NCBI RefSeq assembly: GCF_018736045.1
Contig: NZ_CP076132.1
Coordinates: 3,581,501 to 3,645,500 of the forward strand
DNA from: Flammeovirga yaeyamensis
GTDB taxonomy: Bacteria; Bacteroidota; Bacteroidia; Cytophagales; Flammeovirgaceae
Reading direction: 5' to 3'
DNA length: 64,000 bases
Position 1 is the stretch's first letter; every line of letters begins with the position of its first letter. The position numbers and the translations under genes were made by a program. Below, in pieces: positions 53,653-63,042 of this stretch. Below the pieces are notes generated by a model that saw nothing but the letters and a program-made list of their open reading frames with translations, searched no databases and was not told where the DNA came from.

Positions 53653-54555
53653 ATGAAAATTCTATTCGTTGTTAACCCTATTTCTGGTGATATCGACAAA
53701 GAACCTTTCCTTTCTGAAGCAAAGACCTATCTAGAAACCTATGGGATCGGATATCATGTTTTTTATACAACGGGAGTAAATGATTTAGAAAACCTCAAAG
53801 AAAGTATAAAACAGTATCAACCTGACAGAGTAGCTTCTGTTGGTGGAGATGGTACTACCCTATTTACATCTACTGCTTTGATGGGAACTGACATTCCTAT
53901 GGGAATCATCCCCCTTGGTTCTGCTAATGGAATGGCTGTAGAACTTTTTGTGGATTCTGATCCTATGGAAGCTTTGAAAGAAATCTTGCTTTCAAACATT
54001 ACTGCTGGCCTAGATTTAATTCAGGTAAACGATGAACATTATTGCCTACATATTGGTGATATTGGCGTTAACGCTCAAATAGTTAAAGGCTATTCCTCTG
54101 ATAGTAAAAGAGGCATGACTACCTACATCAAATACTTTCTCGAACAATTGCGTGTAACTAACATCATTGATTATACCATTGAGATTGATGGTGATGAATA
54201 CAACGAAAGCGGTATAATGCTAGCTATTTGTAATGCCCGTAAATTCGGAACAGGTGTACCGCTAAATAGTATTTCCAATCCGTTTGATGGCAAATTTGAG
54301 TTAGTGGCAATCCCCGAAATGGATTTTGAAGATCTTATACTTGTCGGTTTATCCAAATTCGACGAAAGCTTCTTAGAAGAAGCAGATGGCAATGTTTACA
54401 GTACAAACAAAGCAATTATACGATTCGAGAAACCTCAACTTCTCCAATTAGACGGAGAGATTATTGGGGATGTTACCGAAATTAAAGTGGAGATTATTGA
54501 GAGTGCTGTGAGGTATATTACGACGAGGAAGAATACTTTGGTAGGTAGCAGGTAG
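53653..54555 (+). CDS. Diacylglycerol/lipid kinase (YegS/LCB family); C-terminus from a repeat
   Basis: 300 aa. N-terminal FVVNPISGDIDKEPF, ATP-site SVGGDGTTLF (GGDGT at 64-68), MGIIPLGSANGMA and the C-terminal beta-sandwich ending LQLDGEIIGDVTEIKVEII. These kinases phosphorylate diacylglycerol, ceramide-like or long-chain-base lipids; in a sphingolipid-making phylum a sphingoid substrate is plausible but unproven. The last codons (GSR plus TAG) lie in the GGTAGCA repeat at 54544, the same C-terminal ending as the unrelated rhomboid gene. Confidence 0.9.
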   Translation: MKILFVVNPISGDIDKEPFLSEAKTYLETYGIGYHVFYTTGVNDLENLKESIKQYQPDRVASVGGDGTTLFTSTALMGTDIPMGIIPLGSANGMAVELFVDSDPMEALKEILLSNITAGLDLIQVNDEHYCLHIGDIGVNAQIVKGYSSDSKRGMTTYIKYFLEQLRVTNIIDYTIEIDGDEYNESGIMLAICNARKFGTGVPLNSISNPFDGKFELVAIPEMDFEDLILVGLSKFDESFLEEADGNVYSTNKAIIRFEKPQLLQLDGEIIGDVTEIKVEIIESAVRYITTRKNTLVGSR

Positions 54556-54672
54556 CAAAATTAACGCTCGTTTAAGTAAAAGGTAAGAGGGAAAAAGTAA
54601 AACTGGCGTAGATGTTAAGCGATAGCGTCATCTGTGTCTATATACTTTAGAGGTCTCCTGACCTCGTTTTTC
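54544..54672 (+). repeat. Dispersed intergenic repeat, copy 2
   Basis: Second copy of the 50448-50577 element. It has two GGTAGCA units giving the preceding gene's stop, then ACGCTCG and heptamers GTAAAAG, GTAAGAG, GGAAAAA, GTAAAAC. Hairpin 1 (54605-54638) has one fully compensated pair change (A-T to G-C) and several G/U-preserving changes relative to copy 1. A conserved terminator-like hairpin GAGGTC-TCCT-GACCTC plus T run follows. Confidence 0.8.
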
Positions 54673-54713
54673 AAGAGGGGAAACTAACAGACCTTTATAG
54701 ACACAGAAGATTT

Positions 54714-55847
54714 TTAATACTTCTCCCACCATCGACTCATAGGGTACGACTTCTCTCCTACTATTATTGGTTCTCCTATTTCTGGAGTGGTGATAGGCAT
54801 ATTCAGCTCTTTTGCTTTTTTGGTGACTCTTACTGCAGGATCTGTCCATGAATGTAAGGCTAGAGTAAATGCTCCCCAATGTATTGGCACCATTAATTTA
54901 GCCTTCACATCTACTGCAGCTTGTGCGGTTTGCTCTGGCATCATGTGAATTTGAGCCCATTTTGAATTGTACTGACCACATTCCATCATGGCTAAATCAA
55001 ATGGTCCGTATTTGTCTCCGATTTCTTTGAAGTGTTCTGCATACCCACCATCACCGCTAAAGTAAATATTGTGACGAATTCCTTTTACGATCCAAGATCC
55101 CCACATTGTCGCATTTCTATCGGTTAATCCTCTACCTGAAAAATGTCTCGATGGTGTAAAAACTAAATCCAATTGTTTGTATTTGATCTCATCCCACCAA
55201 TTCATTTCGTGAATTCTATCTTCTTCTATTCCCCACGCTCTAAAATGAGCTCCAACGCCTAGTGGCAAGAAAAAATCATCAACCTTATCTTTTAATTTCA
55301 TCACACTTCCATAATCCAAATGATCATAATGATCGTGTGAAATCAGGACAGCATCTATATGGGGCATATCTTCTATGGATATGGGTAATTCTTTATAATA
55401 TCTTGATTCTCCTAACCATGGATGAGGTGCTGGAACGTCTCCTAACATTGGGTCTAAAAGAATTTTTTTATCATCAATTTCTAGAAGAAAAGCGGAATGC
55501 CCAAACCAAACTACTCTTGTAAGAGAATCGTTATTTACAATCTCCTCTTTGCCAATTTTTAAAATATCAAGTTCTCTAGATGGACGTTGATTTTGAACGC
55601 CATTAACGTACTCTTTTAACGTTGCCCATAAACTATCGGCATTCATATCAAGAGAGGTTGGCATTAAATTATAGAAACCTTCATCGTTATAGTGTCCTGA
55701 TTCTTTGTATCTATTTATATCGTTATCGGTATGTGAACCACCAAACTCTGGACTAAAGTTGATAAATAATGTACCTATAATGACAACGGATAACACCAAA
55801 AACAAGATCCCAAATGCTAGGAATCGGAATATTTTTCTTAAAGACAT
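54714..55847 (-). CDS. MBL-fold hydrolase (NAPE-PLD/UlaG-like), membrane-anchored
   Basis: 377 aa. One N-terminal membrane segment (IFRFLAFGILFLVLSVVIIGTLFI), then the metallo-beta-lactamase fold: WFGHSAFLLEI, VLISHDHYDHLDYG (zinc-binding HxHxDH), FSGDGGYAEHF, ECGQYNSKWAQIHMMPE and VPIHWGAFTLALHSW. The pattern resembles N-acyl-phosphatidylethanolamine phospholipase D-type and UlaG-type enzymes, so lipid hydrolysis at the envelope is plausible. It is convergent with the lipid kinase gene across the dispersed repeat. Substrate unproven. Confidence 0.88.
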   Translation of the reverse strand: MSLRKIFRFLAFGILFLVLSVVIIGTLFINFSPEFGGSHTDNDINRYKESGHYNDEGFYNLMPTSLDMNADSLWATLKEYVNGVQNQRPSRELDILKIGKEEIVNNDSLTRVVWFGHSAFLLEIDDKKILLDPMLGDVPAPHPWLGESRYYKELPISIEDMPHIDAVLISHDHYDHLDYGSVMKLKDKVDDFFLPLGVGAHFRAWGIEEDRIHEMNWWDEIKYKQLDLVFTPSRHFSGRGLTDRNATMWGSWIVKGIRHNIYFSGDGGYAEHFKEIGDKYGPFDLAMMECGQYNSKWAQIHMMPEQTAQAAVDVKAKLMVPIHWGAFTLALHSWTDPAVRVTKKAKELNMPITTPEIGEPIIVGEKSYPMSRWWEKY

Positions 55848-55988
55848 AAATAGAAGTATAAATTTGAATTATTGAAGATAATGCTTTCCATCAAAAAATC
55901 ATTTATTAAATTATTTTTTGTCAGTCTTAGATAATAAGTTGTCATTAAAATACGAATCAAATTAATTACCTATCATCTAATTTATATT

Positions 55989-56564
55989 ATGAAAAAACTA
56001 TCCTTATTAATTGCATTTGTTTTTGGTATTATCATCATTAACTCAACAGCATCACAAGCACAAGATTTTTATGTAGGTGGTAACCTTGGTAACTCTTTCA
56101 TTAATCATAAAGTTACAGACATCAGCGGAAATGATTTTTCATTTGATAAAAATGCATTTGCCTGGAAATTATATGGTGGTATTGGCAGCCGTCATTTAGG
56201 TGTAGAAGGTGGTTACCGTTCGTTAGGTAAGGTAACAGATTATGCTGCTAACCATTCTCTAGAATCAACAATTTCAGGATGGGATGTAGCTGCAAAAGGA
56301 ACTTTACGTGCAGGTCCAATTTTCGCTTTTGGTAAAGCAGGAGCCTTTTTTGCACGATACGAGAACGAAGCAATTCCATCAACAGGAGGTGTTCCAGTTT
56401 CAGAAATTGAAAACAATACCAAGTTCTTATGGGGCGTAGGCGCAGGTGTTGAACTTGGAAAATTAGAACTCCGTTTAGAATGGGAAAACATGGATATGAG
56501 TAGTGATAACAATCTTTCTATGTTGACAGTAGGTGCTGCTTTCCATTTCGGAGATCAAGACTAG
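55989..56564 (+). CDS. Small outer-membrane beta-barrel protein
   Basis: 191 aa, signal peptide ending STASQAQ. Eight-strand-like pattern with DFYVGGNLGNSFINHKVTD, AFAWKLYGGIGSRHLGVEGGYRSLG, GWDVAAKGTLRAGPIFAFGKAGAFF and LELRLEWENMDM, ending in an aromatic strand MLTVGAAFHFG. This is the OmpA-like transmembrane type without a periplasmic domain. The next gene is a diverged paralogue (shared GGN(L/I)G start, GKAGAF(F/Y), WENMD/YENIY strand). Function not known; probably structural or adhesive. Confidence 0.8.
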   Translation: MKKLSLLIAFVFGIIIINSTASQAQDFYVGGNLGNSFINHKVTDISGNDFSFDKNAFAWKLYGGIGSRHLGVEGGYRSLGKVTDYAANHSLESTISGWDVAAKGTLRAGPIFAFGKAGAFFARYENEAIPSTGGVPVSEIENNTKFLWGVGAGVELGKLELRLEWENMDMSSDNNLSMLTVGAAFHFGDQD

Positions 56565-56624
56565 AAATAATATTAATCAATAACTATCTAGCCAAGACTA
56601 GGTACTTATCGAGCGAATACTTTT

Positions 56625-56655
56625 AAGCGATTGGTGTACTATCAATCGCTTTTTT
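56625..56655 (+). terminator. Terminator of the 55989 barrel gene
   Basis: AAGCGATTG/CAATCGCTT with a nine-base loop and T run. Confidence 0.88.
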
Positions 56656-56713
56656 CATACCTTATAATTTAATATTCATTGACTTAATATGAATAAATTG
56701 TTACATTATAAAT

Positions 56714-57301
56714 ATGAAACTCAAATACTATTTCTCAATTATCATCTTCCTTCTTTTCGCCCATAAATCATTTTCCCAATATTATTTCGGTGGAAATATC
56801 GGTTTTGGTTATTCAAATCATAGTTTGGCTGAAGTCGGGAATGTCTATTTTGAATCACAAGGACAAACTACCTTTTGGAAAATCTTTACGGGTTACCAAT
56901 TAGATTTTTTTGGAATGGAGGTTTCTTACCGTGACAATGGCACATTAAAAGTCGAAAATCCCACTTATTATTTTAACTACTACAACCGGGGGATAGACGT
57001 CATGGGTTTTGGTAGGTTTCAATGGAAAAGATTCAACTTGAAAGGGAAAGCCGGTGCTTTTTACAGCAATACAACCACTAATTTTGTTGTCAAAAAAACG
57101 TTACCAAGTCAAAATAATAGTGTTCAACTTACCAAGTATAGCAATGATGCTAACGAAACTCATTTTATTTATGGGGTAAGTTTAGGTATTCATCTTATAA
57201 GGTCAATACAATTTCAGATTGAATATGAAAATATCTACCTTGAGGAGGAACAACTAAGTAGCCTTAGTTTTGGGTTGACCTATCTATTATCAAAAAAATA
57301 A
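56714..57301 (+). CDS. Small outer-membrane beta-barrel protein, paralogue of the previous gene
   Basis: 195 aa, signal peptide MKLKYYFSIIIFLLFAHKSFSQ. Strand pattern YYFGGNIGFGYSNHSLAEV, FWKIFTGYQLDFFGMEVSYRDNG, GIDVMGFGRFQWKRFNLKGKAGAFYS, HFIYGVSLGIHLIRSIQFQIEYENIYL and a terminal SLSFGLTYLLSKK. Same size and order as the 55989 protein but more aromatic and without close identity, which indicates an old duplication. The GIN-domain gene begins 75 nt further on the same strand; co-transcription is possible. Confidence 0.78.
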   Translation: MKLKYYFSIIIFLLFAHKSFSQYYFGGNIGFGYSNHSLAEVGNVYFESQGQTTFWKIFTGYQLDFFGMEVSYRDNGTLKVENPTYYFNYYNRGIDVMGFGRFQWKRFNLKGKAGAFYSNTTTNFVVKKTLPSQNNSVQLTKYSNDANETHFIYGVSLGIHLIRSIQFQIEYENIYLEEEQLSSLSFGLTYLLSKK

Positions 57302-57376
57302 TTGAGCAGATGCAACCTATTAAATTTCTTATTGTCATTAAACCATACTATTATAAATTATAACATTAAACTCCAT

Positions 57377-58039
57377 ATGAAAACTCTAATAAACATTTTC
57401 ATCTTATTCACATTAACTTCAACAGCTTTATTTGCTCAAAAAAATCAAACAAAAGATTATAAAGTGGATTCATTTGAAAAAATTGAATTAAGCGGTGGTT
57501 ATCACGTTGTTTTAATTCAAGGCAACCAACATGGAGTCTTTGTTAATGGCAAACAAAAAGAAATTGATGAGTTAAAAGTCTACGTAAAAAACAATACTCT
57601 TTATGTTGATAATCACAAAGGAAAAGATGGACATAACGAGACAGATAAGACAAGCATGGTTGTACAAATTACTTTTGAAAATCTTGAGGAAATGGAATGT
57701 GCAATTGCAGGTAATATTGAAAGTGAAGGACTATTGAAATTCAACTCTTTTGAATTAGAATATACTGGCGTTGGAAAATTAAAATTAAACATGGAAGCCA
57801 AAGACCTTGATGTTGAAGTGACAGGTGTTGGTTCTGTTGAGTTTGAAGGAAAAGCACAGACTGCCAAATTTGAAGGTACAGGAGTTGGTTCATTTGATGC
57901 ACGTAAATTACTTGTTCGTGATCTTGAAGGAACTTGGACAGGCATCGGTAACATGAAGGTGAATGCTTACAATACTTGTAAAATTAGCTCTGCTGGTATT
58001 GGAAGTGTAAAGAACTATAATGACATGAAGGATAATTAA
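57377..58039 (+). CDS. Head GIN domain (DUF2807) secreted protein
   Basis: 220 aa from the ATG at 57377 (signal peptide MKTLINIFILFTLTSTALFAQ). The longer frame before it starts at a TTG and has no signal-like N-terminus. The mature part is a repetitive right-handed beta-fold typical of DUF2807: FEKIELSGGYHVVLIQGNQ, LEEMECAIAGNIESEGLLKF, LEYTGVGKLKLNMEAKDL, EVTGVGSVEFEGKA, FEGTGVGSFDARKL and WTGIGNMKVNAYNT. The repeated TGVGx units make a small beta-solenoid. Exported and surface or periplasmic; role unknown. Confidence 0.85.
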   Translation: MKTLINIFILFTLTSTALFAQKNQTKDYKVDSFEKIELSGGYHVVLIQGNQHGVFVNGKQKEIDELKVYVKNNTLYVDNHKGKDGHNETDKTSMVVQITFENLEEMECAIAGNIESEGLLKFNSFELEYTGVGKLKLNMEAKDLDVEVTGVGSVEFEGKAQTAKFEGTGVGSFDARKLLVRDLEGTWTGIGNMKVNAYNTCKISSAGIGSVKNYNDMKDN

Positions 58040-58130
58040 TTATTCTTTGATGTTGCTTTTAATTCTATTTTTTTTTCTCTAAGTTTCTCTTTCAAAACAA
58101 CTATCAAGAAAAACACCTTGCAATAAACAC

Positions 58131-59675
58131 ATGAAAGATAAACTTCAAGAATTAGAGAAAATGAACCGCCTAGCCGAATTAGGGGGCGGTGAAAAAAGAA
58201 TTGAAGCGCAACATAAAAAAGGAAAATTAACCGCAAGAGAACGTCTACTTTTACTTTTAGATGAAGGTACATTTCATGAAGTAGGTAAACTCGTTCGACA
58301 TAGAGAAACTCAGTTTGGCTTAGACAAAGAACATTATCTCGGAGATGGTGTTGTGACAGGTTATGGAAAAGTAGCGGGTCGATTGGTCTATGTTTTCTCT
58401 CAAGATTTTACCGTTTTTGGTGGATCATTATCTGAGTCTCACGCAGAGAAAATCTGTAAGATAATGGACATGGCCATGAAAAATGGAGCCCCTATTATTG
58501 GATTAAACGATTCCGGCGGTGCCCGTATTCAAGAAGGGGTAAAGTCTCTTGGCGGCTATGCTGATATTTTCTTTAAAAACACGATGGCTTCGGGGGTGAT
58601 CCCTCAAATATCTTGTATTATGGGACCTTGTGCGGGTGGAGCCGTTTACTCCCCTGCCATTACTGATTTTATTATGATGGTCGAGCAAACTTCTTACATG
58701 TTTGTGACTGGACCAAACGTAGTAAAAACAGTAACTCACGAGGAAGTTACTTCCGAAGATTTAGGTGGGGCTTCTGCACATTCCACTAAAAGTGGTGTTA
58801 CACACTTTAAGGCTCCTAACGAAGCGATTGCTTTAAAGAAATTGAGAAAGTTGCTTTCTTATCTCCCTCAAAACTGTGAAGAAGAAGCTCCACAATATCC
58901 ATATGAGACGGATCAAGAAGAAACTCGTGTCGAATTAAATAGTATAGTTCCTGACAACCCCAATCAACCTTATGATATAAGAGAAGTCGTAGTTGGCTGT
59001 GTCGACAAAGATAGTTTCTTTGAAGTACACGAAGACTATGCAGAAAATATTGTGGTTGGTTTTGCAAGAATGGGTGGTCGTAGTATAGGAATTGTTGGTA
59101 ATCAGCCTGCAGTTTTAGCAGGTGTACTAGATATTAATGCCTCCAAAAAAGCCGCACGTTTTGTTCGTTTCTGTGATGCTTTCAATATTCCACTTTTAGT
59201 TTTTGAAGATGTACCTGGCTTCCTTCCAGGCACAGATCAGGAATGGAACGGAATTATCTCTAACGGAGCTAAATTATTATATGCATTTTGTGAAGCCACT
59301 GTTCCTAGAATTACAGTCATTACAAGAAAAGCCTACGGCGGTGCCTATGATGTAATGAACTCTAAACATATTGGGGCTGATTTAAATTACGCTTGGCCTA
59401 CAGCAGAAATAGCGGTTATGGGTGCTCAAGGTGCAGCAGAAATCATCTTTAAAAAAGAGATTAAAGAAGCCAAAGATCCAGAAGCCAAATTACAGGAGAA
59501 GATTGATGAATATACTGATGAGTTTGCCAACCCGTACCGAGCAGCTTACAGAGGTTATATTGATGAAGTCATCCTACCTGAAAAAACAAGGGAGCGATTA
59601 ATTTCTGCTTTTGAGATGTTGAGTAATAAGGTGGATCACCTTCCGAAGAAAAAACATGGAAATATTCCACTTTAG
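58131..59675 (+). CDS. Acyl-CoA carboxylase beta subunit (propionyl-CoA carboxylase type)
   Basis: 514 aa carboxyltransferase. N-terminal [18 protein letters not shown], acyl-CoA-binding glycine motifs in [22 protein letters not shown] and [18 protein letters not shown], and C-terminal [25 protein letters not shown] and [24 protein letters not shown]. It transfers carboxyl from biotin to propionyl-CoA (PccB) or catalyses methylmalonyl-CoA decarboxylation (MmdA). No biotin carboxylase or biotin carrier gene is nearby, so which complex it serves is not settled. Ends with a strong terminator. Confidence 0.9.
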   Translation: MKDKLQELEKMNRLAELGGGEKRIEAQHKKGKLTARERLLLLLDEGTFHEVGKLVRHRETQFGLDKEHYLGDGVVTGYGKVAGRLVYVFSQDFTVFGGSLSESHAEKICKIMDMAMKNGAPIIGLNDSGGARIQEGVKSLGGYADIFFKNTMASGVIPQISCIMGPCAGGAVYSPAITDFIMMVEQTSYMFVTGPNVVKTVTHEEVTSEDLGGASAHSTKSGVTHFKAPNEAIALKKLRKLLSYLPQNCEEEAPQYPYETDQEETRVELNSIVPDNPNQPYDIREVVVGCVDKDSFFEVHEDYAENIVVGFARMGGRSIGIVGNQPAVLAGVLDINASKKAARFVRFCDAFNIPLLVFEDVPGFLPGTDQEWNGIISNGAKLLYAFCEATVPRITVITRKAYGGAYDVMNSKHIGADLNYAWPTAEIAVMGAQGAAEIIFKKEIKEAKDPEAKLQEKIDEYTDEFANPYRAAYRGYIDEVILPEKTRERLISAFEMLSNKVDHLPKKKHGNIPL

Positions 59676-59685
59676 CAGTATATTG

Positions 59686-59725
59686 AAAAGGTTGTATCAT
59701 AATAATTGATACAACCTTTTATTTT
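59686..59725 (+). terminator. Terminator of the carboxylase gene
   Basis: Fourteen-base perfect stem (59686-59699 with 59707-59720) then T-rich sequence. Confidence 0.92.
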
Positions 59726-59770
59726 ACATACAAAGACAATTATAAACTGTCTGACTCCAATTATATTAAG

Positions 59771-61378
59771 ATGCGTAACATTTTATTTTTACTTCTAACA
59801 TCATCACTTTCCTCTCTTTTTGCACAGTACAAACATGCTCCAAAAGATTATATTTCGGCTGATTTTCATGTTAAAAGAAGAGCAGAGTTGATAAAGAAGA
59901 TGCCTAAAAATAGTGTTGCCATATTTTTTGCCAATCCTATAAGAAATAGGGCAAATGATGTCAACTTTATCTATCATCCCGACCCTGACTTTTATTATCT
60001 AACTGGCTACAGAGAACCTAATGCTGTCTTAGTTTTATTTTCTGAACAAACCAATGTGTTCGGCACCCCTACCCAAGAAGTGATTTATGTTCAACCAAAA
60101 GATGAATATGATGAACGTTGGAATGGTGCTCGATTAGGCGTTGAAGGCACTAAAGAAACATTGAAAATAGCCACAGTGTTATCAAATGAAGAGTTTAAAA
60201 ACATTCCTATCGATTTTACATCATTTGATTATTTACTTACGTTTGATCCTCATCGAGATTCAAGGGATGATATATATGCTACAAACGACTTGTATGATTT
60301 GATTCAATCATTTAAAAAGAAAGCCAATTATCCGAAGTATTTAAATCCTGCATCAGAAAAAGTATATGAAGCAATGAAAAGGACTACCCTTCAAAATGCT
60401 TCGAATGTAGCAAAAGTAGTTGGACAGCAATTAAGGTATACTAGCGTACTTCGATTAGATCAAAATATAATCAATTTCCTTTCTGCACAAGACAATGAAA
60501 AGCGTATGGAAGTGGTACAAACCCTTCCCGAAACCAATATAGTGATCTCAGTATTGGATAGTTTAATGAGCGATTTACGTCAGATTAAAACCCAAGAAGA
60601 AATTACTTTGCTCAGAAAGGCCGCTGAAATGTCGGCTATTGGACAGAATGAAGTCATGAAAGCGATACAGCCGGGAATGTCAGAAACTGAAGTGCAAGGC
60701 ATACATGAGTTTGTATATAAAAAATTTAGTGCGAAAGCTGTTGGTTATCCAAGTATTGTTGGTGCTGGGGAAAACGGTTGTATGCTACATTACATCAGTA
60801 ATAACAAACCAAAACTAGAAGATGGAGAATTAATTTTGATGGATTGTGGGGCAGAATATAGAGGATATACTGCCGATGTTACACGTACGATTCCTGTAAA
60901 TGGCACTTTTTCAAAAGAGCAAAAACAGATTTATGATATTGTCCTCGAAGCACAAAATAAATGTATAGAAATGTGTGTGGCAGGTAAATCGTTTAGCGAG
61001 ATATATAAGCGATCTACTGACATTATAGGTAAAGGCTTAACCAAACTCAAAATTATTCCTTCTCCTGAATATTATGATACTTATTTTCCTCATGGATTGA
61101 TGCATCATATTGGATTGGATGTACATGACAAGGGACACTATCAAACACTCGAAAACAACATGGTGGTAACCGTAGAGCCAGGAATTTATATCCCCCTAAA
61201 TAGTGATTGTGATGAAAAATGGTGGGGTATTGGGGTAAGAATTGAAGATGATATTTTGATCACTCCTCAAGGTCCTTTAAATTTATCAGAGAAAGCACCA
61301 AGAACTACAGAAGAAATAGAAGATCTGATGAAAAAGGAAAGTGTTTTTAATCAGCTAGTTCTTCCAGATTTAGAATAA
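59771..61378 (+). CDS. Exported Xaa-Pro aminopeptidase (aminopeptidase P)
   Basis: 535 aa with signal peptide MRNILFLLLTSSLSSLFAQ, so periplasmic or secreted. N-terminal creatinase-like domain (about 30-240: NSVAIFFANPIRNRANDV, DFYYLTGYREPNAVL), then the pita-bread metallopeptidase. Metal ligands: two Asp in MDCGAEYRGYTADVTRTIP, His in FPHGLMHHIGLDVHD, Glu in VEPGIYIP and Glu in GIGVRIEDDIL. It removes N-terminal residues preceding proline, useful in peptide feeding. Length is that of other signal-peptide-bearing Bacteroidota homologues. Confidence 0.93.
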   Translation: MRNILFLLLTSSLSSLFAQYKHAPKDYISADFHVKRRAELIKKMPKNSVAIFFANPIRNRANDVNFIYHPDPDFYYLTGYREPNAVLVLFSEQTNVFGTPTQEVIYVQPKDEYDERWNGARLGVEGTKETLKIATVLSNEEFKNIPIDFTSFDYLLTFDPHRDSRDDIYATNDLYDLIQSFKKKANYPKYLNPASEKVYEAMKRTTLQNASNVAKVVGQQLRYTSVLRLDQNIINFLSAQDNEKRMEVVQTLPETNIVISVLDSLMSDLRQIKTQEEITLLRKAAEMSAIGQNEVMKAIQPGMSETEVQGIHEFVYKKFSAKAVGYPSIVGAGENGCMLHYISNNKPKLEDGELILMDCGAEYRGYTADVTRTIPVNGTFSKEQKQIYDIVLEAQNKCIEMCVAGKSFSEIYKRSTDIIGKGLTKLKIIPSPEYYDTYFPHGLMHHIGLDVHDKGHYQTLENNMVVTVEPGIYIPLNSDCDEKWWGIGVRIEDDILITPQGPLNLSEKAPRTTEEIEDLMKKESVFNQLVLPDLE

Positions 61379-61445
61379 TTTTCAACCCAAACACAATATT
61401 TCAAAAGAATACTTGTTTTAAAGTTAATAAGGCATCATTGCATTA

Positions 61446-62144
61446 ATGAGATTCCTAATTGTATTCATACTACTTTATTTCAACACCTCTTTTAAACAAA
61501 CATCCTTCGTGTTGAATAACGCCCTGTTGGAACAGTCTATTGAGATTGAAAAACAGGGGTTCAATAAGTTGAACTCATCCCTTCATTACGAACTGAATGT
61601 CTCTTATCCCAAAGTAAAATGCTCTGGAAAAATAGATCTAGAACATAAGATTAACTTGGATATTCAGAACATTCTTTTTATGGCTATTAACGATTTCAGA
61701 GCTAAAATTACTAGTGTAAAAGCTGAAAAAGGGGCGATTGGCCTGAGCTACCTTAACCTTGATTATAACGTATTCCATAACAACAATGGCATTTTAAGTA
61801 TCTCCTTTAAAAAGGATACATACTATAATGGTATTGATGATATTGATATCAAAAAGCTCGCTTATAATTATGATGCCACCAACAAACGTAAAATTCAGTT
61901 ATCAGATTTATTCAAAGGAGATATCGATTACAAAGATCAACTATTTGATTTCATCAAAGACAATCTTGGTCATGGTAAGAAATTGAAAAAAGAGGTACTT
62001 AATTCCTTTTGTATTCAAGAAGAAGGCATTGTTTTCTTATTGGATAAAACGAGATGCAAAGGGAAAGAATGTCCAGATAATGTGATGGTGAAGTGGGGTC
62101 AGATGTCTGGGTTGTTGAGTGAGTATGGGGAAGGGTTTATGTAA
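61446..62144 (+). CDS. DUF3298-like exported protein
   Basis: 232 aa. Hydrophobic N-terminus MRFLIVFILLYFNTSF that may be a signal anchor. The core has LNVSYPKVKCSGKIDLEHKIN, LSISFKKDTYYNG, NYDATNKRKIQLSDLFKGDIDY and a late EEGIVFLLDKTRCKG, which fits the DUF3298/RsiV-type domain that often follows DUF4163. The domain call is moderate. The gene ends in LLSEYGEGFM and is directly followed by heptamer-type repeat DNA. Possibly an anti-sigma-like or stress-related lipid-facing protein; not shown by the sequence. Confidence 0.6.
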   Translation: MRFLIVFILLYFNTSFKQTSFVLNNALLEQSIEIEKQGFNKLNSSLHYELNVSYPKVKCSGKIDLEHKINLDIQNILFMAINDFRAKITSVKAEKGAIGLSYLNLDYNVFHNNNGILSISFKKDTYYNGIDDIDIKKLAYNYDATNKRKIQLSDLFKGDIDYKDQLFDFIKDNLGHGKKLKKEVLNSFCIQEEGIVFLLDKTRCKGKECPDNVMVKWGQMSGLLSEYGEGFM

Positions 62145-62153
62145 GAATTAGAA

Positions 62154-62230
62154 GTAAGAGGTAAGAGGTAAGGGTGGCTTCTGGAATTTATGGAGATTTG
62201 AGGTTGGAATTAGGAGTTAGGAGTTAGGAG
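62154..62230 (+). repeat. Heptamer repeats GTAAGAG/TTAGGAG, third locus
   Basis: GTAAGAG at 62154-62160 and 62161-62167, variant GTAAGGG next, and TTAGGAG x3 at 62210-62230. Same unit family as the 50.4 and 54.5 kb copies but without the ACGCTCG box or hairpin 1. It starts directly after the preceding gene's stop. Confidence 0.7.
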
Positions 62231-62291
62231 TTTTTATATTATTCATCTTTAGAAATTCTGATATTAAAAACTGCTGTTTGTCAATTAATTA

Positions 62292-62978
62292 TCACTCAAA
62301 TTCTAAAATAATCTCCCCATGAATTTCTGATTCATCTGTTTCATTTTCAAGCTTCATAAAATTCAGCATCTTTTCTGCCTCAATTTCATTCATCTTTTTT
62401 TCATCTGGGAAAAATGCTCTATTGCTATTTAACTGATGGAATAATTCATTTATAGTAGCATCAGAATAACGACTATCGTGTTGTACTTTATCTCCCCAAA
62501 CATATCTGTTTTCAAATTCTGCTAAGAGGCCGATTTGAGGACTAAAATATATAATTGATAAAGGGTAATATGCTTCATAGCATTTTCTATCTGATAGTTT
62601 CTGAAACTTATAAACATCAAAAACTTCATTTGATGCCATAATTGAAAGATGATCATTGAACCTGAAATAAGTTTTTATTATTTCATTTTGCCCCAACCTT
62701 GTAATTTTAGATAAACTATCGTTTTCAAAAAATGAAAATGTTTCGATACAATCTTCACTTAAATAATATTCAAATGTTTTTGTGTTGTTCTTGTCCTTAA
62801 AAACAGTTAGTTGATAATTTCTACTTTTGGAGGAATCTGAAATGTTTATTTTGTAGTTTTTGTATTCTATCTCCCCTTTATACATCAACTCTTGCAATTC
62901 TATATCTTCATCAATAGTATCTTTACAAGATGAAAGGAATGATATCAACCCAACAAAAATTAAATATTTAGGCTTCAT
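62292..62978 (-). CDS. Lipoprotein, first of a tandem pair
   Basis: 228 aa, signal sequence MKPKYLIFVGLISFLSSC with lipobox LSSC. Shares with the next protein the stretches SCKDTIDED..LQEL.YKGE near the N-terminus, DVYKF.KLSDR.C in the middle and YFSP/YFNPdLGL later. Not a known enzyme; probably a beta-rich surface or periplasmic lipoprotein. The two genes are 64 nt apart on the same strand and likely arose by duplication, with divergence mostly outside the shared blocks. Confidence 0.72.
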   Translation of the reverse strand: MKPKYLIFVGLISFLSSCKDTIDEDIELQELMYKGEIEYKNYKINISDSSKSRNYQLTVFKDKNNTKTFEYYLSEDCIETFSFFENDSLSKITRLGQNEIIKTYFRFNDHLSIMASNEVFDVYKFQKLSDRKCYEAYYPLSIIYFSPQIGLLAEFENRYVWGDKVQHDSRYSDATINELFHQLNSNRAFFPDEKKMNEIEAEKMLNFMKLENETDESEIHGEIILEFE

Positions 62979-63042
62979 AAATAGATTGTCTTTTAATTTT
63001 TATTATTCTCTTTAAACGACATTTTGTACCAATGAATTAACC

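Noticed and set aside
54628-54879. 83-codon minus-strand frame overlapping the MBL hydrolase end
   Set aside because: It runs through the dispersed repeat and lies in another frame of a well-supported gene.
57302-57376. Start of the GIN-domain protein at 57302
   Set aside because: It begins with TTG and would place the clear signal peptide 25 residues inside the protein.
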